From Rheum nobile (taxonomy: Eukaryota > Streptophyta > Magnoliopsida > Caryophyllales > Polygonaceae): DNA of 64,000 nucleotides. The position numbers and the translations under genes were made by a program. Within the stretch, counting starts at the first letter, position 1; each line of letters begins with the position of its first letter. The stretch lies in assembly GCA_027886185.1 (NCBI GenBank), contig WOAB01000040.1:9920001-9984000 (forward strand), written 5' to 3'. Positions 1 through 9,009 of this stretch are shown here, one piece after another. The notes under the pieces are model-generated. The model was not told where the DNA came from. It made no database searches and saw only the letters and a list, made by a program, of their open reading frames with translations.

Positions 1-1
1 A

Positions 2-103
2 ACCATATACAATCTGGAGAAGTGTGAAGGAATCGACATCATAACTGAAGCATGGAGCCAGAGACCCCGTCCTACGCGAAGCCAGAGACTAGGAAGTTGC
101 TGA
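2..103 (+). CDS. possible 3'-terminal exon of an unidentified gene (partial)
   Basis: An open frame enters from the left edge and ends at TGA 101-103, giving 33 codons. The encoded residues look like ordinary protein (acidic, then ...TEAWSQRPRPTRSQR near the end) rather than low-complexity translation. I do not recognise the family. If real, this is the C-terminal tail of a plus-strand gene whose body lies outside the window, and the AT-rich sequence after 103 would be its 3' untranslated region. A 33-codon open stretch can occur by chance, so this is a weak call resting on residue composition only. Confidence 0.3.
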   Translation, partial: TIYNLEKCEGIDIITEAWSQRPRPTRSQRLGSC

Positions 104-954
104 GGACGTTCCCGAAACAAACAAATCTCCAAGTCAATCCGGGTCGAGGGTGTGTTGACCCTCGACGTCTTCACGAACTGTTGAAACGGAATTCAATAGT
201 AAGTACTGGTGAAGCAGCGAAATGGGCATGAAACATACAGTACAATGAAGTTTTATTGCAACACTGTTTGAATCTCATTCTATCAGAATTGCCAAATTCC
301 CACAATTTATTTCTGGAATTTGTCCAAGAAAGTTTAGGCTTAGATTGCAAATTGATTGGGAGAAATATTTTTTTTTTTTTTGAAGGGAGGGAGAAATAAA
401 GTTAAATCCGGTGTGTGAATAAAAAAAAAAAAAACTAAGGACGATTCCAAGCTGTTGGTGAGTTGGGAAAGCAAAAGATGGAAGTGCCACAGTAAGGCGG
501 TTGCTTTGTCTATCAACTGCAGACTCAGGTTGCGAGTTCTTTGTTATTTTGTCTATCGACCCAGTTCCTGTTTTATTGTCCATTGCAATGAATACTCCTA
601 ACGTAACGTAAGAGATTTAGTTAAAAAAGCCAAATATCGAATATCATGCATGATAACTCGGTGAATTATATCTGAACATATTTGCAACATCCAAATGCTA
701 TCTTAACTTACATTTGTGTCGGATAACATAAGTTAATTTCCGGCCCTACATGAGATACAGTGAACTCAATTGTTTGAAGTTACATTCACAGTTTCTACCA
801 GCACCATTTATCATATAAGATTAATTGCACGTCTTCCTTTGAACAAGATCGATGAGTTTGGTATTAAAGAAACAATTGAATTCATTGTAAGGCTGGAAAT
901 TATCCGTGCATGATCGGCATAGTTGAATCCATGTGGGGCTCACTCGAATTTTAA
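104..954. other. no gene seen
   Basis: AT-rich, with homopolymer runs near 367-381 and 420-434. A 102-codon frame on the minus strand (275-583) has no recognisable domain and runs through a poly-Phe/Tyr stretch made by the T-runs, so I do not call it. Confidence 0.5.
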
Positions 955-1790
955 AAAGTTAATAATGATAATAAAAAAAGGGAAAAGATAAGGTGAGGAT
1001 AGAGGCTTAAGAAAGGAGTGAGGACACCCCAGGATCGTCGGATCAAGAAAAAGATTGTTCAGATCAGCCAAGGAAAGAATTCGAAAACAATTCGGCACGG
1101 CCGAATTTTTCGCGAAAAAAACGCGTTCCGTGTGCACACGCATTTTGGTCCGTATACACACATACATTGTTTTGCATGCACACACGTTGTTTTCATGTGC
1201 ACACATAGGTCATTTTGTAAGCACACGTAGGCTATTTTTGTTGGTTTTTATACGTATGCACATATGTTAATTCATAAGCGCTTTGAGTCATTTTTGCATG
1301 CACACATATGTTATTTTCATGTGCACACATGCACACCTATGTTGTTTCACATGTACACATGTCTATTTCTCATACACACATAGCACATAGTGCATCTCGT
1401 ATGCACGAATAGGCCATTTTCACATGCACACAATAGTATACTTCGCATGCACTCGATAGTATACTTCGCATGCATACAGTCGTGTTTTCATGTGCACACG
1501 TTTTGTTCATTCCATATGAACGCACGCGTTTTATGCATGCACACAAAAATAAATTTCATGTGCACACCGTAGTGTATTTGGCATGCACACAGATCTGCAC
1601 TTCGTATGCACGCGAATCCGTCTTTTTCGCGAATAATTCGGCCGTGTCGATTTTTTGTCGAATTTTTCCAATTTTTTTGAAAAGCAATATGGGCACTCCG
1701 TTTGCTTCCCATCCAACGGCTCTCATGCATCCTCATTCCTCTCCTCCCTTCCCATCCTCACCGGATCTCAACGCATAAAAAAATTAAAAC
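955..1790. mobile_element. fold-back (MITE-like) element with internal TGCATGCACAC-type tandem repeats
   Basis: The ends are inverted relative to each other. TCGGCACGGCCGAATTTTTC-type sequence at about 1092-1121 is mirrored by its near reverse complement at about 1623-1650, and weaker matches run outward to about 955 (GGTGAGGAT) and 1790. Between the arms lies a run of degenerate units of about 25-30 bp built on GCATGCACAC and CATGTGCACAC, spanning about 1130-1620. Open frames on both strands here only reflect the repeat. Long inverted ends without coding capacity suggest a non-autonomous DNA transposon. I could not find a convincing target duplication, so the outer limits are approximate. 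Confidence 0.55.
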
Positions 1791-2915
1791 ATTCATTTGA
1801 ATTTTTTTCCTAAATTTTTTTCTTCAAAACAATTTATGTATATTTAATTTTAAGAAAATTATATAGAATTTTTTACGCATAATCCTCAAAAATACTAAAA
1901 AAAACAACTTCATCCAAATTTACACACAAATCCTCCAATAATAAATGCATTTTTTTATCTATATATATCCTTATTTGTGTTAAAAAATTTAAAATTTAGG
2001 GTTTATCAAATTTCAAAATTTGGAATCAATTTTTTATACAAATGTGTTCATTTTACACATGGAAAGTAGTAAGTAATGATGAAATTTGTTTAAATTGTGT
2101 AATTTTTTAATCAATTTTGAGAAAAAGTTCATTTAAGGTTAGAATTTAGGGTTTGTTGTTTTAAATTGGGGTTGCTTATGTAAGGTAGACAGTAAAATTT
2201 TGTGTAAGGTAGACGCCTAGCCGGTAAAATTTTGTTTCTCAAGATTTTAACCCCTAATGTATTAAAATCTTGCGTCCAAAGCTACCCGGAAAACTCGGCT
2301 TGATTATATGGATGATCACCGTAAGTAAACCGGATGATGGGTGGTTGATGTGTCGGGTGAAACGGGTGACGGGTGGGTGATGTAAATCTCACCCATTACT
2401 TGATCCATCACATGCACTCCACCCACTTACCTGTTACAAATTCTAGTTCTAATTCTATTTTATTATAAATTATATCTTCAAATTTTAATTTGTTTATGTT
2501 TGGAATATTTTAAGAATATATTTCAATAACACTCATCAAATCCTATAGTTAGAACAACTATTTTCATATATTGAAGAAAATTAGATTATATTTACACTTT
2601 GCTTTGTATTTCATTAATTCTAAATAATCATAAAAATATTAATGAAAATGTTACGAATGACCTAACCACCCGAATCACCCGTGGGTGATAGATGGGTTGG
2701 ATACGATGAAAGTTTTGCGAGTGATAGATGGGTGGGTGGAACATTTAGGTTCATGGGTCGGGTGATGAAATGGCTCTAGTCATCCATTACTCGATCCATT
2801 TCCATCCCTAATCTAATGGGTTGCATCTTGGCTTGCTAAACTGCAATTGAAATTGGAAAATTGGAACATTTAGGTTCATGGGCCGGGTGATGAAAAACTA
2901 ATGGACGAAAATCAA
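1791..2915. other. AT-rich spacer; possible truncated hAT-type end near 2811
   Basis: No gene seen. From about 2320 to 2811 the motif GGGTGA and its complement TCACCC recur many times in both orientations (for example 2335-2400 and 2670-2770), and the block ends in CCATCCCTA at about 2803-2811. Clustered short subterminal repeats closed by a CCCTA end resemble plant hAT termini, but I see no matching left end. Part of the block (about 2735-2775) is repeated near 2862-2893. Confidence 0.3.
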
Positions 2916-3247
2916 TGATACTTGAAATTGGAAAAATGGAGATACTCTTGTTCTTGGGTTACCTTATACTCTCGGACATAAGAGATTCAAGGTAATCACT
3001 GCTTTATGATGACAATTGATTTGATTTTACCCTGGCCCCTTGTTTTTAAGAGACCGAGACAGAATTGATTTGATTTTAGATGATCAATATTCCTAGTACA
3101 TGATGAAGCTAGGTTGGATCCGCAATCTCTAAATGTAACCATCCAGTTCCAGCTACTTACAAGTTACAAGAATCGGCTGAGGTTGACTCCTCTGTTCACA
3201 CGACATTTAAGCGGATGCACGTGGTGTACAAGATCAAGGACTTGTGA
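2916..3247 (+). pseudogene. two-exon fragment of an unidentified protein-coding gene
   Basis: An open stretch ends at 2991 with AAG, immediately followed by a GTAATC donor. An acceptor AG at 3111-3112 starts a second open stretch, 3113-3247, ending in TGA. The two join in phase 0 across a 120-bp intron and give a natural-looking C terminus (GDTLVLGLPYTLGHKRF in exon A; a tail ending MHVVYKIKDL in exon B). The frame is closed by a stop just upstream of 2916, and the 5' flank duplicates nearby repeat sequence, so the rest of the gene appears lost or replaced. I do not recognise the family. The in-phase splice is the main support. Confidence 0.4.
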
Positions 3248-3804
3248 AGTGTGATCATCTGAATTCCAAGAGCATAACTTCCGGATCATCTGAATTTCAA
3301 ATTGCTAAAGGATTTGGCGGGAAGAAGGTTTCCCAATCCTTGCAACCAACAATCCTGAATAGATCATTCTTATATGCTTTGCAGCACAGGAAATCACATA
3401 CTGAACCTCTATTCAGCTTCGAGTCCGTTTGAATTCCCTAAATAATGCATTAAAATACATTATCTTGCATTAAATTAATAATTTAATATAATTTAATATA
3501 AGATAACATATTTTAATGCATTTTAGTAGGAAATTCAAAAAGACCCTTCACATATGAATGTTACTTACAATGTCATTTGTACAAACAACAGAGTAAATAA
3601 GATTGATTGGTGTTGAGTTACTATTGATGAGTGTCTTTATCTGCAGCCTACAACATTTGGAAGTACCCATCAAATCAAACAAAAATAAGCATATTCCGAA
3701 TAATTAAAAACACACAATGTGTCTCTGTATTCAATATATGAATAGCTCATATTGATAAACATATATAGGCTACCGGCATCAGCAACAACTATTGTCGATC
3801 ACCC

Positions 3805-3837
<33 letters not shown>

Positions 3838-3902
3838 GATCAAATCCATTAAGGTTAAACTTAACAAAGTACAACCAAAGACACACTAAAAGTAAGTACT
3901 TG
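3248..3902. other. AT-rich intergenic DNA with a TA microsatellite
   Basis: Contains a short (TTTAATATAA)-type repeat around 3475-3500 and a CA/TA dinucleotide run at about 3808-3838. The part next to 3903 should hold the 3' untranslated region of the minus-strand LRR gene. A 62-codon frame at 3244-3432 has no recognisable domain and is not called. Confidence 0.5.
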
Positions 3903-4997
3903 TTAACATCTTCCTAGTGGCCTCCCACAAAGACAGGCATTATTAGCAAAAGAAGTGGCCTCGAGATGGTCAAATGGAGGGCCATTAGGTATAGGCCCAC
4001 AAAGCCTATTATAACTCAGATCCATATGCCCAATAAACGACGCCGAAGTTACGGACTTCGGAATCGGCCCACTAAGCATGTTATGGGCCAAATCCAACAC
4101 CATGAAATACGATCTCGGCCCAAATACATCTGGAATCTTCCCGTCAATGTCGTTTCTGCTCAGATTCAGTATGCTCACTCCAGATTGCAGCAAACTGGGA
4201 GGAATTTGACCCGAAATCTGGTTCCCGTCGAGATTCAGCGTCGCCAGAACCGGCATCTTGCTGAACATGTCCGGCAACGAGCCTGAGATCCGGTTTAAGG
4301 AGAGATCCAGATCCGAAAGCCGGTAGATATGCGAAATCGAAACGGGGATTGAACCGGAGAGCTGGTTTCCGCTCAACAGGGCTCGGCTCAGCATCTTCAG
4401 CCGTCCGAAGTCGACCGGAATTCCGCCGGAGATTCTGTTGTTCCGCAGATCGAGGTGCATTAGCCGCCCTAGGTTGACGATTGACTGAGGGATCGGGCCG
4501 GTGAGTTTGTTATCGGCGAGGTTGAAAACTGTGAGCTCTCTCAGCCGTCCGATGCTCGACGGGATCCGGCCGGAGATCTGGTTTCCGACGAGATCGATGA
4601 TCCTGAGGAACGAGAGGGAGGTGATGCAGCGCGGGATTGGGCCGGAGATTCCCTTCCAATCGGCGAGGGTTAGGCTGGAGAGGCGGTCGAGTTTGCAGAT
4701 TTCAGTGGAGATTGAACCGGTCATGAACCCGGTTCGGTGAGCCTTTTCGAAGACCGGGTCCTCTGACTCGCCACGGAGGTTGATGTCGGCGACTCGGTGA
4801 GTCATCGGGTCGCAGCTGACACCGTACCAGCTTTTACAGCAGTCGGACCCGGTCCAGGAGTTGAAGATGCCTATGTAAGGCTCGTGGAGCGCTGCCCGGA
4901 ACGCCAGCAATGCTGCCCGGTCCGAAGGCGGGCAGGCGGCCGCCGCCGCGGCGAACGCCAGCACGGTGGCAATTATGTAATAATATCCAACGCCCAT
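3903..4997 (-). CDS. DRT100-like secreted leucine-rich-repeat protein
   Basis: 364 codons in a single exon. Residues 1-22 are a hydrophobic, Ala-rich signal peptide. Residues about 22-64 form the plant LRR N-terminal cap with paired cysteines (CPPSDRAALLAF..., then DCCKSWYGVSCD). About ten LRRs of the extracellular xxLxGxIP type follow to about residue 345, then a closing cap with ...ACLCGRPLGRC. There is no transmembrane helix or kinase domain, so the product should be secreted to the cell wall or apoplast. Length, the LRGESEDP and LADWKGI motifs and the FDHLEATSF tail match the Arabidopsis DRT100 (DNA-damage-repair/toleration protein 100) group, which is related to PGIP and FLOR1. The molecular role of that group is not firmly established. 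The ATG directly precedes the signal peptide. This is the only clearly intact host-type gene in the window. Confidence 0.93.
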   Translation of the reverse strand: MGVGYYYIIATVLAFAAAAAACPPSDRAALLAFRAALHEPYIGIFNSWTGSDCCKSWYGVSCDPMTHRVADINLRGESEDPVFEKAHRTGFMTGSISTEICKLDRLSSLTLADWKGISGPIPRCITSLSFLRIIDLVGNQISGRIPSSIGRLRELTVFNLADNKLTGPIPQSIVNLGRLMHLDLRNNRISGGIPVDFGRLKMLSRALLSGNQLSGSIPVSISHIYRLSDLDLSLNRISGSLPDMFSKMPVLATLNLDGNQISGQIPPSLLQSGVSILNLSRNDIDGKIPDVFGPRSYFMVLDLAHNMLSGPIPKSVTSASFIGHMDLSYNRLCGPIPNGPPFDHLEATSFANNACLCGRPLGRC

Positions 4998-5107
4998 GCC
5001 CTCTATTGTAATTTTAATGCTTTTGATTTGGCTGAAAGAAAGCTAGAGGTTTTCTTGTGGTTTTAGATAGGCGGTGGAGGAATTGTAGAGGGGCGCGTTG
5101 GGTTTTA

Positions 5108-5115
5108 TTTTTATA
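5108..5115 (-). promoter_or_regulatory. TATA box of the DRT100-like gene
   Basis: On the minus strand the sequence reads TATAAAAA, about 110 nt upstream of the LRR gene ATG. That spacing would give a 5' leader of roughly 85 nt. The hAT/MULE nest begins only about 240 bp further upstream. Confidence 0.6.
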
Positions 5116-5349
5116 GAGTATAGTACAGTAGTTGTTTGAAAAATGTTATGTGACGATTTTGCCCCTATAGTTAACGAGTAAGGGATGAATTTATTTGGAT
5201 AGACGACTCCATGCGTGAGTCGGGTCTTGAAAAGAAGTAAGAGATAAGGATCCATTGATATTCAATAATAGTTGTTTCCTCTAAGTTATCATGTGTAAGT
5301 TAATTTGGATGTACACTTATGATGCAAAAAGAAGAAGAATATTCTATGG

Positions 5350-5358
5350 TACGTGGTA
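5350..5358 (+). repeat. left target-site duplication of the outer hAT-type element
   Basis: TACGTGGTA, repeated exactly at 27826-27834. hAT elements normally duplicate 8 bp, so either eight of these nine bases are the duplication or one base is shared with the element end. Confidence 0.75.
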
Positions 5359-5586
5359 GGGGTGGGCACGGACGCTTAACCGAAATTTCGGTTTATATTT
5401 TTTACTAATCGTAACCTTATGGAAACATTTGGTTAACCAAAATATTTCGGTTAATCGATTGGTTAATCGGAAGACCAATTGTATTTTTTTTTTATTCTCA
5501 ATAAAATACATGTTAGCATTTTTGTATAAAGCAAAGTACTCTCGGAAGAGCAGCTAGTCTAACTTCTTGAACAAAAAAGTATGGGA

Positions 5587-5595
5587 TCTAAATAC
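5587..5595 (+). repeat. left target-site duplication of MULE-A
   Basis: TCTAAATAC, matched by TCTAAATAT at 27172-27180 (8 of 9 bases). Nine base pairs is the characteristic length for Mutator-like elements. Confidence 0.6.
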
Positions 5596-5607
5596 ACGAT
5601 TACTTTT

Positions 5608-5661
5608 CGACGCATATGCATTTTTGTCGTTTAGCGCATAGGCTCCACACGTTACGTGTGG
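5608..5661 (+). repeat. MULE-A left terminal inverted repeat with abutting palindrome
   Basis: 5608-5644 is the reverse complement of 27122-27158 with three mismatches. It is immediately followed by one copy of CCACACGTTACGTGTGG at 5645-5661, just as the right repeat is bordered by diverged copies at 27081-27123. Confidence 0.7.
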
Positions 5662-6150
5662 TGTTTTAGTATATTAAATTGTTTAGTTATAGTATACTTT
5701 AGGGTATTTGTATATGTCATATTATTTTATATTTTTAGTATTTATTTGTGATTCAATGTTGAATTATTGATTATTTTATATATATTATAATGTTGTGTAT
5801 GAATGTTGTATCATATTATTGTTTATTTTTAGGGTTTATTTGTTTATCTAAAATTAATAAAAAAAACACCCCAAAATAATCAACCTAGAAGACAGAATAT
5901 AATTGTTCATTACGTTAGATGACTACAACCACATTTATCTCAAAATAAAGTAAATAATACATGTTCTTCACCTTTTTCATAAACTTAGAAACTCTAACAC
6001 AAAATAAATGACATCGTCTAGTTGCGTTTGAAGAAATTAGGATAGTCTCTGGTAAAAGTTCGTTTCCTATCATATCTCTGCTTTGATAAAATTGATTGCT
6101 CCCTACAAAGGTTGATAGTACGTAAACAACATTACACAAAAGATACGACA
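5662..6150. other. non-coding part of MULE-A downstream of the GRF gene
   Basis: AT-rich. It should hold the 3' end of the minus-strand GRF transcript. A 79-codon minus-strand frame at 5915-6154 has no recognisable domain. Confidence 0.4.
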
Positions 6151-6474
6151 TCAAGGCAGTATACGATGTACATCATTATATAGTTTGAGGTTATACCTAC
6201 GCATCTTATCCACATCTTGTAAAAGTTTTTGATTTTTCTTAACAAGAGCTTGATTCTCCTTAACAAGATCTTGTTTTTCCCGCCATTGTTGTCGAATAAT
6301 CGCGTGTGCCCTGTCCTCGTATATAGGATCAATCCACTTCCTGTAAAAACACCCCAATCTTGGGCATCCCCAATACCTTCTTCCGTAGTTCCACTGCAAA
6401 TCCCAAGTACGGACAATGACTTTCAAATTACACGCGCATAGTGGGTTTGTTGATGATTCGGATGAAGATGCCAT
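6151..6474 (-). CDS. GRF-type zinc-finger protein with C-terminal coiled coil
   Basis: 107 residues from an ATG at 6472-6474 (MASSSESS...). The frame is open further upstream, but the TATA box near 6641 and the duplicated empty-site copy support this start. Residues about 13-50 fit the GRF zinc finger: a CxC pair, then GRRYWGCP, GCFYRKW and a following Asp. Residues about 58-95 are rich in heptad-spaced Leu/Val and Lys/Glu (KENQALVKKNQKLLQDV) and probably form a coiled coil. GRF fingers bind nucleic acid; small plant GRF plus coiled-coil proteins are common in repetitive DNA and their function is not known. The gene runs divergently from the FAR1-type gene of the same element. The Copia element sits just upstream of its promoter. 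Confidence 0.7.
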   Translation of the reverse strand: MASSSESSTNPLCACNLKVIVRTWDLQWNYGRRYWGCPRLGCFYRKWIDPIYEDRAHAIIRQQWREKQDLVKENQALVKKNQKLLQDVDKMRRYNLKLYNDVHRILP

Positions 6475-6682
6475 TATTTGTTGTAGTGTTTGGTTTCCTA
6501 CAAATATCATGAATCCATTAATATAAAAAAATGGGGATAATAAATCAAAAGAAACTGGAAGAAGAAGCTTATCCACAATTGAATCTTCAAGCGTCGCTTG
6601 TGTTGGACTTGTTGTAGAGAACAAACAACCCTAATGCCTCTTATATAGTGAAAAGCAATGTGTTTGACAGCTAATATACAGC
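6441..6682. repeat. 242-bp flank duplicated on the far side of the Copia element (left copy)
   Basis: Matches 11923-12164 with only scattered substitutions. It contains the GRF promoter and first codons and stops exactly at the Copia 5' LTR. Confidence 0.85.
6641..6647 (-). promoter_or_regulatory. TATA box of the GRF gene
   Basis: The minus strand reads TATATAA, about 170 nt upstream of the GRF ATG. The same promoter segment is present again at 12123-12129, in the duplicated flank beyond the Copia element. Confidence 0.5.
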
Positions 6683-7606
6683 TGTTGAATTCTTTAGGTT
6701 TTGATGGTAACAAACATTCAACTAATCTGGGTACTAAGTGTTTCAGGAACAAAGACAGTTATCTCAGGGAACCATTGCAACAAAGGATCGCAGAGGGAAC
6801 AAAGCTCTGTTCATGTGCTTTGTTACCTCTCAAGGAACAATAGTGACGAACAAGATCAAAGCTGCGAATGGAAGGAAGAAATCCAGCGTGACGATTATGG
6901 AAACAAATCACGGAGAATCACGCGGTCAAAGGATAGGATTTCGGCTGGAAGGATCTCGCCGAAAAGAAGATTTGGAGAGAGAATCCGAATGTGTTATCTT
7001 AGGAAAACTTTCCTAAGATAATATATTTGGAGAGAGAAGAATCTTATCTTAATCCGTTAATGTTATCTTAGGAATTATTTCCTTAGATAATATCGGTTGT
7101 TAAGATAATATTCTTCAAATCAATTAATATCATCTTGTTACCAAGTTTAGGAAGATAGGATTATCTTGTTATGATTAGGGTTTGGTCGAGTTGTATTTAT
7201 ATGGGAATGTGGGATTCATTTCTATGTAACCACGACGAGGAAAAAGAAGAACTGAGAGCGTTCAGTTGAGAAGAAAAAGAGAGTGAAGTGTTTGTAAGTC
7301 TTTGAGGGTTGAGTTCGATTCATCGTTGTAGAAGAGGTTTCAAATCTAGGTGGGAAGTCTAGAGGTTGAAGTCCAGGATACAAGTGTAATCGAACAAGAA
7401 ATCAATAAGACAAGTAGACGCTTCAAAATCCTCTCAAGCGGAAGCTTGAAGGTAGTGGTTTTTCCTTGAGAAGCTAGGTTTGCCAATCAGGGTTTCCACT
7501 ATATATCGTGAGTTCGTTCATTATCTTTCTTGCTGTTTTTAATCCGCTGTGCCTTCTGTGGGAACAAAGCCTTTGTTCCCTCAGACGTAACTCTAACGAT
7601 CCAACA
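6683..7606 (+). repeat. Copia 5' LTR
   Basis: 924 bp, nearly identical by eye to 10978-11901. It has a likely TATA element (TATTTATATG) at about 7194-7203 and a TGT...ACA boundary. Confidence 0.9.
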
Positions 7607-7607
7607 A

Positions 7608-7620
7608 TTGATATCAGAGC
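7608..7620 (+). other. Copia primer binding site
   Basis: TTGATATCAGAGC starts one base after the 5' LTR. It fits the initiator tRNA-Met complement (TGGTATCAGAGC) with one substitution. Confidence 0.75.
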
Positions 7621-7662
7621 CTGGTGCTCTAGATTGTTTTCGTTACAGACTTTGCAGGAAAG

Positions 7663-9009
7663 ATGTCATCATCAAGCAATGCCTCCGTCGATAACCACAA
7701 GATGGACAAGAAAGGAGAAGAGAAGGCTCAAAGCATTGCTTTAAAGGTTGTTCGTGCCTTTGACTGGTCTCAAGTCGAAGACGAAGAGGAGGACGGTGAT
7801 GAAGATGTGGCTCTCTTCACTAGAGCAATGAAGAAGATATGGTCTCGAAATAAGGGCACCCCTTGTTCATCTGAAGGGAACAAAGACATGAAGGATGTCG
7901 TTTGTTATCACTGTCAAAACAAAGGACATTTTGCCAAAAACTGCTTCAAGAAAAAGGCAGGTCTTCCTCAGATTCGTGAAGGGGAACAAGCAATGATTGC
8001 TACATGGGGTGATTCCGACTCAGATGATGAAGAATTCTCTCGCTCTAGGAATGTCTGCTTGATGGCCTTAGAAGACCATGACAAATCAAAAGGCGGCGTG
8101 AAGGGAACTGAGGTAAGTGAATCTGAACTCATCTCTAGCTTGAAAAGGAAGTCAAAAGAAAGCTTAATTTCCTTCATTAAGAAGCTTGTCCATGAGAATA
8201 GTATTTTCAGTGAGCAGATTGAAGAAAAGGATGAATCGATCTCAAGTTTGATCGAGGAAAACAAAGAGTGGGCAGAAAAAGTGCTCAAACTTGAGAAAGC
8301 TTCATCCTCTTCTCCAAGTCCTTGCAATGAGTGTCTCAAACTCACTGAGAAGATCACATCTTTGGAATCTTCTATTTCCTCACTTCAGTCCGAGTCTTTA
8401 ATGTTAAAACTTGGAAATGCAAAACTGTCTAGTGATCTAACCAAACTCAGTGAGGAACAGAAGGACAAGCCAAAATGTATTGTGTTTGTTGCAACCAAGA
8501 ATGAAAAGAAGACAGAAAAGAAGGAAGTACATCGCTTTGGAATTGGGTATCAACCTAAGCTTCCTGTTGATGGCACTAAGTCTGAACGTCCTAGAGTCGA
8601 AGGAAAGCAGTCAACGCAAGAAAAGGACGAAAGTTCCTCGAGGAGGAACAATCACAAAGATTGCTCAAATTCGACTGATGGGAACAAGGCTTGGTACCAT
8701 GGACAGAAAGCTCATTCCATTTGGTTGAAACAATCTCAAAGCGGTAAGTCTAATCATATTGATTTTCATTCTAGGATTGCTAACAAAACAATTTGGCCTG
8801 GACAGAGCAAGTATGTTGATCTAAAGTGTCAAAGAGTATGTTGGTATTGTGGGCACTCTGGTCACTACAAACAAGAGTGCCTTCTGAAGAAACATAATGA
8901 GGAACTTGCTCGCACTGCGAGGGAGAATATGAATGTTGAACCTCCAAAAATCAAATATGTTGCTCTCATACTCAGAAAGCCTAAGCTTGTCTGGGTTCGC
9001 AAGAACTAA
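7663..9009 (+). CDS. Copia gag-like protein with two CCHC knuckles and a coiled coil
   Basis: 448 residues. The N terminus carries an EEKAQSIALK segment and an acidic stretch (DEEEDGDED), as in the region just before the first knuckle of Copia gag. A CCHC knuckle (CYHCQNKGHFAKNC) lies at residues 81-94. A long Ser/Lys/Glu-rich part with heptad Leu pattern (about 150-280) probably forms a coiled coil. A second CCHC (CWYCGHSGHYKQEC) lies at about 393-406. The usual N-terminal gag domain (UBN2) of about 250-300 residues is missing, so capsid assembly is doubtful. The start ATG is 43 nt after the primer site. No frame breaks, so translation is possible. Confidence 0.8.
   Translation: MSSSSNASVDNHKMDKKGEEKAQSIALKVVRAFDWSQVEDEEEDGDEDVALFTRAMKKIWSRNKGTPCSSEGNKDMKDVVCYHCQNKGHFAKNCFKKKAGLPQIREGEQAMIATWGDSDSDDEEFSRSRNVCLMALEDHDKSKGGVKGTEVSESELISSLKRKSKESLISFIKKLVHENSIFSEQIEEKDESISSLIEENKEWAEKVLKLEKASSSSPSPCNECLKLTEKITSLESSISSLQSESLMLKLGNAKLSSDLTKLSEEQKDKPKCIVFVATKNEKKTEKKEVHRFGIGYQPKLPVDGTKSERPRVEGKQSTQEKDESSSRRNNHKDCSNSTDGNKAWYHGQKAHSIWLKQSQSGKSNHIDFHSRIANKTIWPGQSKYVDLKCQRVCWYCGHSGHYKQECLLKKHNEELARTARENMNVEPPKIKYVALILRKPKLVWVRKN

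Noticed and set aside
1018..1778. His/Cys/Thr-rich proteins encoded in the fold-back element
   Set aside because: They result from GCACAC repeats read in several frames on both strands.
3966..5066. Plus-strand frames opposite the LRR gene
   Set aside because: They are shadows of the GC-rich LRR coding sequence on the other strand.
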